DNA of 64,000 nucleotides, taken from the NCBI GenBank assembly GCA_944385415.1, contig CALWXC010000014.1:1-64000 (forward strand). The letters are read 5' to 3'. Under the pieces are notes generated by a model. That model did no database searches and was not told the origin of the DNA. It saw nothing but the letters and a program-made list of their open reading frames with translations. The position numbers and the translations under genes were made by a program. Numbering within the stretch: position 1 is the first letter of the stretch; each line of letters opens with the position of its first letter. Positions 33,265-43,021 of the stretch are shown here, piece by piece. This DNA comes from an uncultured Oscillospiraceae bacterium. Its GTDB lineage: Bacteria; Bacillota; Clostridia; Oscillospirales; Oscillospiraceae.

Positions 33265-34008
33265 TCACTCCTTTCCCATGTCACGGATGGCATCCAGCAG
33301 CCGGTCCTGGAACGCGGGCCGGTCCTGGCCATCCTTTTCCAGCGTCCGCCACACGATGCCATCCCGGAGAATCACCACCCGGTCACAGAACGAGGCGGCG
33401 AAGGAGTCGTGGGTCACCATGAAAATCATTGCCCCTAACACGTCCCGTGCCTGTTCAAAGGCGGCAATGACGGCCCGGGAGGACCTGGAATCCAGATTGC
33501 CTGTGGGCTCGTCGGCCAGAATCAGCAGGGGTTGGTTGATAAGGGCACGGGCTACGGCGGTGCGCTGCTTCTCGCCGCCGGAAATCTCCGCCGGATATTT
33601 GTCCCGGATGGCGGCGATTTCAAACACATCACACAGCTGGTCCGCCCGTGCTTCCGTCTGGGTCTGGACCTGTCCGCCGAGGATGGCGGGCAGCAGGATA
33701 TTTTCCCGCACCGTCAGGCCGTCCAACAATAGAAAGTCCTGAAAGACAAAGCCCAGCTGCCGGTTCCGCACCTGGGCCAGGGCCCCTTCGTCCAGCCGGG
33801 CCAGCTCCGTATCCCCCAGCAGAATGCTGCCGGAATCGGCGGGGATATAACAGGAGATGCAGTTGAGCAGTGTGGTTTTACCGGAGCCGGACGGCCCCAT
33901 CACCGCCACAAATTGTCCCTGCTCCACCGTCAGGGAGACGCCCTTTAGCACCTCATAGGTCCGCTTCCCCACCCGGTAGGATTTGTGGAGGTCTTGTACA
34001 GTCAGCAT
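33265..34008 (-). CDS. ABC exporter ATP-binding protein (BceA/MacB type)
   Basis: A 247-residue ATPase: Walker A GPSGSGKTT (about 38-46), signature ISGGEKQRTAVARAL, Walker [15 protein letters not shown], and switch His in VTHDSF. ATG 34008 follows AAAGGAG; the frame extends further upstream without a site and into the divergent promoter region. It is the first gene of the minus-strand pair and is divergent from the LytTR regulator, which may control it. Confidence 0.93.
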   Translation of the reverse strand: MLTVQDLHKSYRVGKRTYEVLKGVSLTVEQGQFVAVMGPSGSGKTTLLNCISCYIPADSGSILLGDTELARLDEGALAQVRNRQLGFVFQDFLLLDGLTVRENILLPAILGGQVQTQTEARADQLCDVFEIAAIRDKYPAEISGGEKQRTAVARALINQPLLILADEPTGNLDSRSSRAVIAAFEQARDVLGAMIFMVTHDSFAASFCDRVVILRDGIVWRTLEKDGQDRPAFQDRLLDAIRDMGKE

Positions 34009-34132
34009 ATGGATTGCTCCTTTCCTGTCGGTATCTCTGCCTTTACCATACGGCGGGACGGCCCCCGTCGCAACCGGGGTCGCCATAACCGGTCGATTGG
34101 CTGTCATGATTGACGCACCGGCGGCGGGCAGT

Positions 34133-34166
34133 GTCAAATTCGGTTCGTTCCTGGTCAAGTTTGGTT
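34133..34166. promoter_or_regulatory. LytTR-type direct repeat between the divergent exporter and regulator genes
   Basis: GTCAAATTCGGTT (34133-34145) and GTCAAGTTTGGTT (34154-34166) match at 11 of 13 bases and start 21 bases apart, two helix turns. They abut the -35 of the regulator promoter. LytTR proteins typically bind such paired direct repeats. Confidence 0.6.
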
Positions 34167-34195
34167 TGGTGAAACCGCCGGAGCCGTGATACAAT
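34166..34195 (+). promoter_or_regulatory. Promoter of the LytTR regulator / kinase genes
   Basis: TTGGTG (34166-34171) and TACAAT (34190-34195) are 18 bases apart, 35 bases before the regulator start. The -35 is poor, in keeping with an activated promoter. Confidence 0.6.
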
Positions 34196-34229
34196 ATCTC
34201 CAGCAAACAACCGGTTATGAGGTGAAACC

Positions 34230-34943
34230 ATGCTGCGTATCGGTCTCTGTGACGATGTGTTTGACGCCCGCTTTCTGCTGCGCTCCGCCCTGGAACGGGT
34301 GCTGGAAGCCAGGCAGACAGCGGGACAATTCTATGAGTTTTCCTCCGGCGAGGGGCTGCTGCAATGGATGGGCAACCACGCCGGAGAGCTGGACTTGATT
34401 TTTCTGGACCTGGAGATGGGCGGTCTGGACGGAACGGAAACGGCCCGCCGCCTGCGGGAAGCAGACAGCGGGCTGCAATTGGTCTTTGTCACTGGCCACG
34501 GCGACCGGATCTATAATGGGTACCGGGTGGGCGCGCTGGGGTATCTGTTGAAGCCGCCCACGGCGGAACAGCTGCGCGATATCCTGGACCGGGCCCAGGC
34601 CGCTTTGTACCGGGAGCTGGACCGGGCCTACTTTTGCCGCAGCGGCGACTGTTACTACCGCATTCCCCTCCAGAAAATCCTCTACTTCTTTTCCGACCGG
34701 CGGCAAATCACCTGTGTGACCACCGGGCGGCAATACGTCTTTTACGGCAAGCTGGACCAGGTGGCCCAACAGCTGAGGACGCCCTTTGTCCGCATTCACC
34801 AGCGGTATCTGGTGCGGGCCGGTGCTGTGGTTCAGATGGACGGCGCGGAGGTAGAACTGACAGACGGTACCCGGCTTCCCGTCAGCCGTTCCTGCCGCCG
34901 GGAAACCCTGTTGGCTATGGCCCGGGCGGAACTGGAGGAATGA
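34230..34943 (+). CDS. LytTR-family response regulator
   Basis: A 237-residue regulator. The receiver domain (1-120) has acidic residues D8-D9, the phospho-acceptor D60 in IFLDLEMGG, and the switch Lys in YLLKPP. The LytTR DNA-binding domain (about 130-237) includes ILYFFSDRRQITCVTT and FVRIHQRYLVR. The next gene encodes its likely kinase. It is flanked on both sides by ABC exporters, which are the probable targets. Confidence 0.93.
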   Translation: MLRIGLCDDVFDARFLLRSALERVLEARQTAGQFYEFSSGEGLLQWMGNHAGELDLIFLDLEMGGLDGTETARRLREADSGLQLVFVTGHGDRIYNGYRVGALGYLLKPPTAEQLRDILDRAQAALYRELDRAYFCRSGDCYYRIPLQKILYFFSDRRQITCVTTGRQYVFYGKLDQVAQQLRTPFVRIHQRYLVRAGAVVQMDGAEVELTDGTRLPVSRSCRRETLLAMARAELEE

Positions 34944-34945
34944 AG

Positions 34946-36217
34946 ATGGAACGATTGTTGTGGAATCTGTTCTCCTTTGCCGCCGTGTTCTGCGGCGGCT
35001 GGTTTTTATACCGTCTGACCGTTCCCTTTGTCTCCATCCGAAAACGGCCCTGGAATGTTCTGCTCTACTGTACCCTGTGCGGCACCAGCGGCATGGTCAT
35101 CTGGATTGGAGACCCCAACCTGCTCTATACCCTGCCGGTCTTTCTGGCACTGTTTTTCCTGTGTACCCAGGGCAGCACCGCGGGCCGTCTGGCTATGTCC
35201 ACAATCCTGTTCTGTCTCATTATGTCGGTCAGTGCCCTAGCGGACACGTATGTGCTGGATGCCCTGGTTCATACGGGCTGGGGTAAGGCGGCTGCCAGTC
35301 TGCTGCGCCCGCTCCTGCTGGGGACCGTGTATCTGGTTTTCCTCCCCAAGCTGACCAGAGAACCCGTCTCCCTGTCCCCCCGGCTGTGGAAGCTGGTCCT
35401 GGGACTAGCCGCCATGCCTCTGTGTTCCCTGGCAGCGGTAGTGCTGCTGACGGGGTCCCGGTACGATTCCCCGGCGGTGCTCCGGCTGTCTTTGACCATG
35501 GGGCTGGCTGTTCTGCCGGTGGTGCTGCTGACCTCCGCCGCCCTGCTGGCGGCGGTCCTTGTTCTTGCCCAACATGAAGCGTTGGAACAGTCCCGCCGTC
35601 TGGCATCTTTACGGGAGGTCTATTATCAGGGATTGCAGCAGCAGGAACGGCAGGTCCGGCAGCTGCGCCACGACCTGCGCAACCATTTGACGGCCCTGTT
35701 GGGTCTGCTGGAGCGGGGCGACACGGCAGCCGCCAAAGCTTACGCCGCACAGCTGAGCCGTCAGGATGCACTCCAGGGGACCACGCGCTTCTGTGACAAT
35801 GAGATTGCCAATATGGTGCTGTCGGCCAAATCGGCAGAGCTGGAGCGGGCTGGAATCCCGGCGGAGTTCTCCGTCTCCCTGCCTGCCGCGCTGCCGGTGG
35901 CCGACACGGACCTGTGCGCCCTGCTGGGCAACGCCATGGACAACGCCCGGGAGGGGGCCCAGGGCTGCCCATCCCCCTGGGTGCATCTGCGCTGCCGGGT
36001 GGAAAAGGGGTTATTAATGCTCCAGGTGGAAAATTCCGTTTCCGGCTCGGTGCCGTCAGACCTTTCCACCACCAAGTCCGATAAGGCCGCCCACGGCTTC
36101 GGCCTGCCCGGCATGGGTGAAATCGCCCGTCGCTACGGCGGTACCCTGGAAGCCGGATGCCAGAAGGATGTGTTCCGTCTGCTGGTCTGCGTACCCGTGG
36201 GGCTGTCATCCCAATAG
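34946..36217 (+). CDS. GHKL sensor histidine kinase (AgrC/VirS-like)
   Basis: A 423-residue kinase with about six N-terminal membrane helices (to about residue 210) as the sensor, a dimerisation helix with the phospho-acceptor H242 in QLRHDLRNHLTALLGLLE, and a GHKL ATPase domain (N box NAMDNAREGA, G box GFGLPGMGEIARRYGG). ATG 34946 has GGAGG seven bases upstream; ATG 34940 is too close to that site. Typical ligands of this class are peptides, but none is encoded nearby. Confidence 0.92.
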   Translation: MERLLWNLFSFAAVFCGGWFLYRLTVPFVSIRKRPWNVLLYCTLCGTSGMVIWIGDPNLLYTLPVFLALFFLCTQGSTAGRLAMSTILFCLIMSVSALADTYVLDALVHTGWGKAAASLLRPLLLGTVYLVFLPKLTREPVSLSPRLWKLVLGLAAMPLCSLAAVVLLTGSRYDSPAVLRLSLTMGLAVLPVVLLTSAALLAAVLVLAQHEALEQSRRLASLREVYYQGLQQQERQVRQLRHDLRNHLTALLGLLERGDTAAAKAYAAQLSRQDALQGTTRFCDNEIANMVLSAKSAELERAGIPAEFSVSLPAALPVADTDLCALLGNAMDNAREGAQGCPSPWVHLRCRVEKGLLMLQVENSVSGSVPSDLSTTKSDKAAHGFGLPGMGEIARRYGGTLEAGCQKDVFRLLVCVPVGLSSQ

Positions 36218-36346
36218 TACCCGTGCCGTCTCTTGGGGAAAATCTTTCAAAACTGTCATCTTCTCGAAAGGATCTGGAAAGATTGATGTGGTATGCTTGA
36301 TCTTGTCCAAGGACAGACGCAGATTTTTGTATGGAGGGAGTATTCC

Positions 36347-37015
36347 ATGGCAATCTTACAGACAACCAATCTGAAAAAATATTACGGCGACGGGGAAACC
36401 CAGGTCCGCGCCCTGGATGGCGTCGATCTGGCGGTGGAGCCGGGGGAATTTGTGGCAATCGTAGGTACCTCCGGGTCCGGCAAGTCCACGCTGCTGCATA
36501 TGCTGGGCGGTCTGGACCGGCCCACATCGGGCTCCGTCACCGTGGACGGAAAGGACCTGTTTTCCCTGAAAGACGAAGCGCTGACCATTTTCCGCCGCCG
36601 GAAAATCGGCTTTGTATTCCAGTCCTACAATCTGGTGCCGGTGCTCAGCGTCTGGGAAAACATCATCCTGCCCATTCAGCTGGACGGCAACCGGGTGGAT
36701 GAGGACTATGTCCGGGCTGTCATCGACACATTGGGTCTGGAATCGAAGCTCCGCAGCCTGCCCAGTCAGCTCTCCGGCGGCCAGCAGCAGCGGGTGGCCA
36801 TTGCCCGGGCCCTGGCCACCAAACCGGCTATTGTTCTGGCCGACGAGCCGACGGGTAATCTGGACAGCAAAACCAGCCAGGACGTTTTGAGTTTGATGAA
36901 GGTGACGGGGCAGCGCTTTGCCCAGACCATGGTGATGATCACCCACAATGAAGAGATTGCCCAGCTGGCCGACCGCATCATCCGCATTGAGGATGGGCGC
37001 ATTGTCACGGGCTGA
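36347..37015 (+). CDS. ABC exporter ATP-binding protein (MacB/LolD type)
   Basis: A 222-residue ATPase with Walker [10 protein letters not shown] (about 40-48), [15 protein letters not shown], Walker [14 protein letters not shown] and switch His ITHNEE. ATG 36347 has GGAGGGA upstream. It lies 129 bases after the kinase gene and 12 bases before the 887-residue permease, its partner. The 129-base gap has no clear terminator. Confidence 0.94.
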   Translation: MAILQTTNLKKYYGDGETQVRALDGVDLAVEPGEFVAIVGTSGSGKSTLLHMLGGLDRPTSGSVTVDGKDLFSLKDEALTIFRRRKIGFVFQSYNLVPVLSVWENIILPIQLDGNRVDEDYVRAVIDTLGLESKLRSLPSQLSGGQQQRVAIARALATKPAIVLADEPTGNLDSKTSQDVLSLMKVTGQRFAQTMVMITHNEEIAQLADRIIRIEDGRIVTG

Positions 37016-37027
37016 GGAGGTGCCGAA

Positions 37028-39691
37028 ATGCGTGTTGCCAACGGCAAATGTATTCGCCGTCTCAGCTTTCGGACCCTGGCAGCCAACCGGGCCCGCAATC
37101 TGGTAGCCATTCTGGCCATCGCCCTGACAGCGGTGCTGTTTACGTCTCTGTTTACCATTGCCCTGTCCATCAATGAGGGATTCCAGCAGTCCAATTTCCG
37201 CCAGGCCGGCGGCTGGAGCCACGGCACCTTTAAGGACCTGACGGAAGAACAATACGCCGCCTTGCAGGACGATCCCCTTATTGCCCAGCGGGGCATGCGG
37301 CAATTCCTGGGAATGCCCTCGGATGTCCCGTTCAACAAATCCCATGTGGAAATAAGCTATTGTGACGCCAATACGGCCCATTGGATGTACTGCGACCCGG
37401 TGGAAGGGCGTCTGCCCCAGGAGGGCACCAACGAAGCCGCCACCGACCTCCACGTTCTGGAACTGCTGGGCGTGGAGCCGGAACTGGGCGCGGAATTTAC
37501 CGTGACCTTTTTTGTGGACGGCCACGAAACCACCCAGACCTTCACTCTCTGCGGCTGGTGGGAGTATGACGATGTCATCATCGCCAATCATATTCTTGTA
37601 CCCCAGAGCCGTGTGGAAGCTGTGCTGGACGAAGTGGGCGTGACGCCGCCGGGCAGCGACGGGATGACCGGCAATTACACCATGAATGTCATGCTCAAAA
37701 ACGGCTCCCGCCACATCGAGCGGGACCTGCTGCAAATTTTGGAAAACCATGGCTATCAGTCCGACACTCCCGGCGAAACCTACATCAATATCGGCGTCAA
37801 CTGGGGGTATACCGGCGCGCAGCTTTCCAGCAGTATGGACCCCATCACCCTGTTTGGGATCCTCGCCGTTCTGGTGCTGATTCTGCTGACGGGATACCTG
37901 ATTATCTATAACGTCTTTCAGATTTCCGTGGCGGGCGATATTCGCTTTTATGGCCTGTTGAAAACCATCGGCACCACGCCCCGGCAGCTGCGGCGCATTA
38001 TCCGTATCCAGGCGTTGTCCCTCAGCGTGATCGGCATCCCCGTGGGCCTGGTGCTGGGCTGGCTGCTGGGCAGCGTACTGACGCCGGTGGTGGCGGGCAA
38101 TTTGGACGGCATTGTCACGGTGGTGTCCGTAAATCCCTGGATTTTTGTGGGTTCGGCGGCCTTTGCGCTGATCACCGTCCTGATCTCCTGCCGCCGTCCC
38201 GGCCGGATGGCGGGCAAAGTCTCTCCGGTGGAGGCCGTCCGTTACACCGAGGGTACGGTGGCCCGCCGCCGGGAACGCCGGGCCAAAAAACGCGTGTCCC
38301 TCTTTTCCATGGCCTGGGCCAATCTGGGCCGCAGCCGCGGCAAGACCACCATCACCATTCTGTCGCTGTCGCTGGCCGTGGTGCTGCTCCATCTGGCGGT
38401 CACCTTTACCAACGGCTTTGATATGAACAAGTATATTGCACAGTTTACGGCCAGTGACTTTATCGTGGCCGACGCGGGCCAGTTCCAGACCGGCGGCGAT
38501 ACGTTCAACACCGATATGGCCGTGCCCCAATCGGTCATGGACACCATCGACGCCCAGGGCGGCATGGAGGCCGGGGGCAAAATCTACGGCAAAACCTTTG
38601 ACGCGGTGGAGTTTGTCACCGAGGACTATTACCGTTCTGTCTGGAGCAAGTATGATTCGCCGGAAACGCTGGACATGCGGATTGCCTCCATGGAACGGCT
38701 GCCGGACGGCCGTCTGGTGGACCGGGTGCAGCTCTACGGCATGGACCCCTTCGCGCTGGACTATCTGACGGTGCTGGAGGGCGATCTGTCGGCCCTGTAT
38801 GAGCCGGGCAGCAATGCCATTGCCGCCGTATACTCCGAGGATGACTACGGCAAGGCGGAAATGGACAGCCATTGGGCCCGGCTGGGCGATACGGTGACCA
38901 TCCGCTATGTGGAGCGGGAGGAGTATTACAATCTTGACACCGGCGAGGTCTACGGCGACTGGGAGAACGTTCCCGCCCCTGACGTTACCAACTGGGGCAG
39001 CCGGGTGGCAGAATACCGGGATGTGGACTACACTGTGGCAGCGCTGGTGACAGTGCCCTCCGCCTTGAGCTACCGATACTACGGCGCGGACGAATTTATC
39101 ATGGGTTCCGAGACCTTCTGCCGGGACAGCGGCACCGATTCTGTTATGTACTACACCTTTGACATGGAGAGCGACGAGGCCACCACTTCCATGGAGTCCT
39201 TCCTGGCGGACTACACGGAGAATGAGAATCCCCAGTTCGACTATGAGAGCAAGGCCACCTATGCCGGGGAGTTTGAGAGCTTCCGCAATATGTTTGCCCT
39301 GTTGGGCGGTACACTGAGCTTTATTGTGGGTCTGGTGGGCGTGCTGAACTTCTTCAACGCCATTTTGACGGGCATCACCGTCCGCCGCCGGGAATTTGCG
39401 GTGCTGCAATCCATCGGTATGACTGGTCCACAGCTCAAACGAATGCTGATTCTGGAGGGTCTGCTCTACACCCTGGGGTCCCTGCTCCTTTCTCTGGCCC
39501 TGACCGTGGTCACGGCCCCCCTGCTGGCTGGGGCCATCTCGCGGATGTTCTGGTTCTTCACCTACCATTTTACCATTCTGCCCATTGTGGCCCTGCTGCC
39601 GGTGTTTTTGCTGCTGGGTGTTCTGCTGCCCCTGGTCAGCTATCGCCGGGCGTCCCGCTCCACCGTGGTGGAACGGCTGCGGCAGGAATAA
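37028..39691 (+). CDS. FtsX-domain ABC exporter permease, large form
   Basis: An 887-residue permease with two FtsX cores: the first membrane helix ([20 protein letters not shown]), a soluble domain (about 60-265), helices near 275-395 ([20 protein letters not shown]), a second half starting [19 protein letters not shown], another large soluble domain (about 475-745), and a final helix set ([19 protein letters not shown]). It resembles exporters for antimicrobial peptides or lipoproteins. It pairs with the ATPase just upstream and ends in a strong terminator. Confidence 0.9.
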   Translation: MRVANGKCIRRLSFRTLAANRARNLVAILAIALTAVLFTSLFTIALSINEGFQQSNFRQAGGWSHGTFKDLTEEQYAALQDDPLIAQRGMRQFLGMPSDVPFNKSHVEISYCDANTAHWMYCDPVEGRLPQEGTNEAATDLHVLELLGVEPELGAEFTVTFFVDGHETTQTFTLCGWWEYDDVIIANHILVPQSRVEAVLDEVGVTPPGSDGMTGNYTMNVMLKNGSRHIERDLLQILENHGYQSDTPGETYINIGVNWGYTGAQLSSSMDPITLFGILAVLVLILLTGYLIIYNVFQISVAGDIRFYGLLKTIGTTPRQLRRIIRIQALSLSVIGIPVGLVLGWLLGSVLTPVVAGNLDGIVTVVSVNPWIFVGSAAFALITVLISCRRPGRMAGKVSPVEAVRYTEGTVARRRERRAKKRVSLFSMAWANLGRSRGKTTITILSLSLAVVLLHLAVTFTNGFDMNKYIAQFTASDFIVADAGQFQTGGDTFNTDMAVPQSVMDTIDAQGGMEAGGKIYGKTFDAVEFVTEDYYRSVWSKYDSPETLDMRIASMERLPDGRLVDRVQLYGMDPFALDYLTVLEGDLSALYEPGSNAIAAVYSEDDYGKAEMDSHWARLGDTVTIRYVEREEYYNLDTGEVYGDWENVPAPDVTNWGSRVAEYRDVDYTVAALVTVPSALSYRYYGADEFIMGSETFCRDSGTDSVMYYTFDMESDEATTSMESFLADYTENENPQFDYESKATYAGEFESFRNMFALLGGTLSFIVGLVGVLNFFNAILTGITVRRREFAVLQSIGMTGPQLKRMLILEGLLYTLGSLLLSLALTVVTAPLLAGAISRMFWFFTYHFTILPIVALLPVFLLLGVLLPLVSYRRASRSTVVERLRQE

Positions 39692-39730
39692 AAAAGGCCG
39701 TCTCCCATCCCTGGGAGACGGCCTTTTTTC
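39690..39730. terminator. Bidirectional terminator between converging operons
   Basis: AAAAAAGGCCGTCTCCCA and its complement pair around a TCCC loop, with six T residues on the plus strand and six on the minus strand. It ends both the exporter operon (plus) and the Ter cluster (minus). Confidence 0.92.
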
Positions 39731-41191
39731 CTATAACAGATTGCCGAGGAATTGCCGGATGGTGGTATGGTCCACCGCCAGATTCAGGTTTTGACCATCG
39801 TCAAATCCAGCGGTAATGACGCCAACCAGCCGTCCGTACAGGTCCAGCAGCGCGCCGCCGCTGCTGCCCGGTGAAACCGGTGCGGTAAACTGCACCATGG
39901 AGGTCTCCCGCAGCTCCCGGAATCCGGATACGATGCCATCCGATATGGTGTTGAACAGGCCCAAGGGGCTGCCGATGGCCACCACCTTTTGGCCCCGTAC
40001 CAGCCGTTCCGACGGGTCCAAAATAGGAATGGGCGGCCGCCGCTTGTCGGACCGCAGAATCGCCAGGTCCCGTTCGGGATGGTATTTAATCAGCTCATCG
40101 GTGTAGAAGACGTCCGACTCCTCCTCCAGCACGATGCCGTAATAGGCGCCGCCGGCCACCACATGGAAATTGGTCAATATGTATCCCTGGTCGCTGATGA
40201 TAATGCCGGAACCGGATTTGACACACTCCTTGTTCTGGTCAAACACTTTCAGCATAACCACCGAGGACGCAAAGCGGGCCAGCTCCTCAAACTCCATGGG
40301 CTGCCGCTGCGCACCCGCCTGCGGCGCGGTCTGCCGTACCGGCTGCGGTGGGGTCTGCTGCACCGGCGGCGGTGCGGCCCGGTCCGGCCGCTGCAACGAC
40401 GCGCGGGACAGGGACGGGTGGGGCTGGGGCTGCACCGGGGGAACCGGTGCCACCCGGTCTGCCCGCTGCAGCGACGCACGGGACAGGGTGGGCCGCTGTT
40501 GGACCATCACCGGTTTCGGCCGGGCCGTCTCCGCCGCGGTCTGCTGCCGGGGCAGTACCGGCGTTTGCTCCACCCGTTGGGACAGGGCCAGCAATTCCGC
40601 CGATTGCACCGAGACGTCCTGTTCTTTCCCCAGGTACAGCACATCACAGCCCAGCCGGTAGAGCAGGTACAAAAAGAGATATTCCGCCGTCCCCACGGTA
40701 CCGCTGCACACAAATTTTGGAAACCGGGTCAATTTTGTGGTTTCCACAAACAATTTAGGGAAATAGCAGTCAATCCAATAGAGCAGCTTCACGGCGAAAT
40801 TCCGCAGAATGGAATCCTCTGTACAATTCCGCACCCGCCGGAACAGGTCCAGAATTTCCTGTAGGGTGCCGGTAAACGTCTCCTCCCAGAGGAGATTCTG
40901 AAAGTGGAAGGACGGATTGCACTTTCCCTGGCTGTACCGCTCCCGGTACCGTTCCGCCGCCGTCGTATCCAGACGGTGGAGCTGTTCGGCATAGACGTAG
41001 CCGGACCGATCGTTCTGCCAGGAGCGGCACAGGGACGCCCACGCATCAAAGTCCTGCCCCGCCGTCCACCGCAGAAAAAACGTCTCTTTTTTAAAATTGG
41101 AATACCGGCCCGGGCGCTGGAAAAATTCCTCCACCGGATGGTCGGCCGTGTCCAGGCGCACCACCTGAAATTGGTTGAAAAACGGATTCAT
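39731..41191 (-). CDS. YceG-like domain fused to an intracellular trypsin-like protease
   Basis: A 486-residue protein. Residues 1-195 resemble part of the YceG-like protein at the head of this cluster (FPKFVCSGTVGTAEYLFLYL and CDVLYLGKE). Residues 200-298 are a Pro/Gln-rich linker with SRASLQR twice (237-243, 262-268). Residues 300-486 are a trypsin/HtrA-type protease with H343, D375 and S444 (PGSSGG) but no PDZ domain. No signal peptide or membrane helix is seen, so it should work in the cytoplasm. ATG 41191 has AGGAGG upstream. It is the last gene of the Ter cluster. Confidence 0.82.
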   Translation of the reverse strand: MNPFFNQFQVVRLDTADHPVEEFFQRPGRYSNFKKETFFLRWTAGQDFDAWASLCRSWQNDRSGYVYAEQLHRLDTTAAERYRERYSQGKCNPSFHFQNLLWEETFTGTLQEILDLFRRVRNCTEDSILRNFAVKLLYWIDCYFPKLFVETTKLTRFPKFVCSGTVGTAEYLFLYLLYRLGCDVLYLGKEQDVSVQSAELLALSQRVEQTPVLPRQQTAAETARPKPVMVQQRPTLSRASLQRADRVAPVPPVQPQPHPSLSRASLQRPDRAAPPPVQQTPPQPVRQTAPQAGAQRQPMEFEELARFASSVVMLKVFDQNKECVKSGSGIIISDQGYILTNFHVVAGGAYYGIVLEEESDVFYTDELIKYHPERDLAILRSDKRRPPIPILDPSERLVRGQKVVAIGSPLGLFNTISDGIVSGFRELRETSMVQFTAPVSPGSSGGALLDLYGRLVGVITAGFDDGQNLNLAVDHTTIRQFLGNLL

Positions 41192-41207
41192 AATGGGCTT
41201 TCTCCTC

Positions 41208-41972
41208 CTATTGTCCGGCCCGCGCAAAGGCCGCAGCCTGTTGCAGCACATAGTCCGGGAAACGGCCCTGGCCGTCCCAGACCGCCACGCGGTCCCGGTC
41301 CATCCCCTCCACCAGGGCGTTCTTGGGCGCAATGGCCCAGTCGCATTCCCGCAGCATGGGCACATCGATGGGACTGTCCCCCGCCCCGATGACTGCGGGC
41401 GGGCCGAACCGCCGCCGCAGCCGCGCCACCGCCGCGCCCTTGTTGATGGGCGGCGGAAACAGATAGAGTTTCCGCCCCGTGGTTTCCACCAACAGCGTCG
41501 TATCCGTCAGGCAGGACCGGCAATACGCGGCGTCCTCCGGGTTTGGGCAGGACAGAAACAGATACGCCCCGTCAATGCGGCGGAGACGGCGGCCCGGCAG
41601 CCGTTGGGGAATCAGCGATTCCATCCGCTCCAATTCCGCCAGCCACGGCCACAGCAGTGCTTCGGTCTCCGCCGCCCATGCCGCGTCAGGCTGTCCGTGA
41701 TGGAGCAGGACCGCGCCGTTGGCCGCCACCGCGTAATCGGGTGTCACCGGGAACCGGATGCGCAGATATTGGGCCACGGAACGGGTGGTCACCGGAATCA
41801 GCCGCGTCAGCCCGTGGATCGTTCCCAACAGGACGATGGTTTCAGGCGTCATAAATCCCTGCTCGTTTCCGTCCAGCCACTCCACACACCGGTCCCCCTC
41901 CTGCCGGTGGGACACGGAAAAGAGCAGCGTATTGTCCAGATCACTGGCAAACAGCATTGGTTCCATACTCAT
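41208..41972 (-). CDS. HAD-family phosphatase of the Ter biosynthetic module
   Basis: A 254-residue HAD hydrolase: nucleophile motif FASDLDNTLL (Asp 10-12), the PVTTRS motif II Thr/Ser, a cap domain (about 80-170), Lys of motif III in PINKGAA and the acidic motif IV GAGDSPIDVPML. It overlaps the upstream StiP-like gene by four bases. HAD enzymes belong to the conserved Ter-linked set with PRTases, TRSP and PELOTA domains, thought to make a nucleoside-like compound. Confidence 0.87.
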   Translation of the reverse strand: MSMEPMLFASDLDNTLLFSVSHRQEGDRCVEWLDGNEQGFMTPETIVLLGTIHGLTRLIPVTTRSVAQYLRIRFPVTPDYAVAANGAVLLHHGQPDAAWAAETEALLWPWLAELERMESLIPQRLPGRRLRRIDGAYLFLSCPNPEDAAYCRSCLTDTTLLVETTGRKLYLFPPPINKGAAVARLRRRFGPPAVIGAGDSPIDVPMLRECDWAIAPKNALVEGMDRDRVAVWDGQGRFPDYVLQQAAAFARAGQ

Positions 41973-43021
41973 TGATCCGCCATGGTCCGAATGAGTCCGC
42001 AGGCCCGGTAATTGACCAGGGGGTACTCACACAGCTCCACGCCTTTCTCCTTTGCCAAAGCGTAAATATGACCCAGATAGGCCTCGTCATCCAGACTGTG
42101 CACCAGGATTTTCCACGGCACCCGACGCAGCAGCACCCGGGTGGTCTCCCCGATGCTGGGTTTCACCAGATTGCGATCCGAAATGGAAAATTCCTGTCGA
42201 ATCTGCTCCACTTCTTCCAAGGCGCTGATGGACTTGGGCGCCGGGTCCGGTTCCGGCTGCTGCTCGCTGGAAAAATGGGCCGCAATGGCATCGATAAACT
42301 GATAGGTCAAATCCTTGGGCCGCAAGGATTCATAAAAGACCGCGCCGTGGAATTCCTCCGGCCCGATCAGGTCAGTCCGGTAGACCGTCCGGCTGAGCAG
42401 ACCGGAGACCGTGGAGTTGAGACAGGAGCTGGCAATGAGAAAATCGTCCTTGGTGCCGCACAAATCCGTCAGACCAGCCGGGTCCGACAGTACGGCCAGC
42501 CGTCCGTCTACCCCTTTGTAAGCGGTGACGGCCCGGTACAGCTCCGCCTGAATGGCCCCCTTTCCAGTCCAGCCGTCCACAAACTGGATGGTTTCCGCCG
42601 GGTGGCGCTCCAAAATATACGCCATGGCCGTTTCATCAATACCCCGGCCACGGATGATGGAAATGGTGTAATGGGGCACATCCACGCCGTAGCGGAACCG
42701 GAAATACCGCTTCAACAGCACGCCGATGGAGGTGCCTGCCCGGGCCAGGGAGACCAGGACCACCCGCTCCCCTTTCTGCTGCCAGAGCTTTTGGCACACA
42801 GAGGCCACGGCATCCGCCGTCATGGCGGCGTACCGCTCCACAGCGTCAAAATAGGCCCGAAGATACTGCTCCGACGGTTCGTACTCCACCGGCAGCATTT
42901 CCGAATAGTGAACGCCCTGCTGAATGCGCCGTTCCCGCTCCAGGGTGTCCATAGGTTCGATGCAGTTGGTGAGATCTTTCAACAGAATGGTCACATCGTC
43001 CTGTTTATAGGTACCAAACAT
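41969..43021 (-). CDS. StiP-type PRTase-like protein with PELOTA-like C-terminus
   Basis: A 350-residue protein of the family annotated as 'cysteine protease StiP'. The N-terminal part is PRTase-like (VLVSLARAGTSIGVLLKRYF, HYTISIIRGRGIDE, FVDGWTGKGAI). The last 90 residues (KPSIGETTRVLLRRVPWKIL onward) match the PELOTA-type RNA-binding domain. It overlaps the PRTase-TRSP gene by 17 bases and the HAD gene by four. The protease label is historical; a role in a nucleotide-derived modification is the published prediction for Ter modules. Confidence 0.87.
   Translation of the reverse strand: MFGTYKQDDVTILLKDLTNCIEPMDTLERERRIQQGVHYSEMLPVEYEPSEQYLRAYFDAVERYAAMTADAVASVCQKLWQQKGERVVLVSLARAGTSIGVLLKRYFRFRYGVDVPHYTISIIRGRGIDETAMAYILERHPAETIQFVDGWTGKGAIQAELYRAVTAYKGVDGRLAVLSDPAGLTDLCGTKDDFLIASSCLNSTVSGLLSRTVYRTDLIGPEEFHGAVFYESLRPKDLTYQFIDAIAAHFSSEQQPEPDPAPKSISALEEVEQIRQEFSISDRNLVKPSIGETTRVLLRRVPWKILVHSLDDEAYLGHIYALAKEKGVELCEYPLVNYRACGLIRTMADQ

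Noticed and set aside
36356..39568. A 1070-codon open frame on the minus strand opposite the large permease
   Set aside because: It mirrors the codon phase of a well-supported ABC permease gene, has no ribosome binding site and no recognisable domain.
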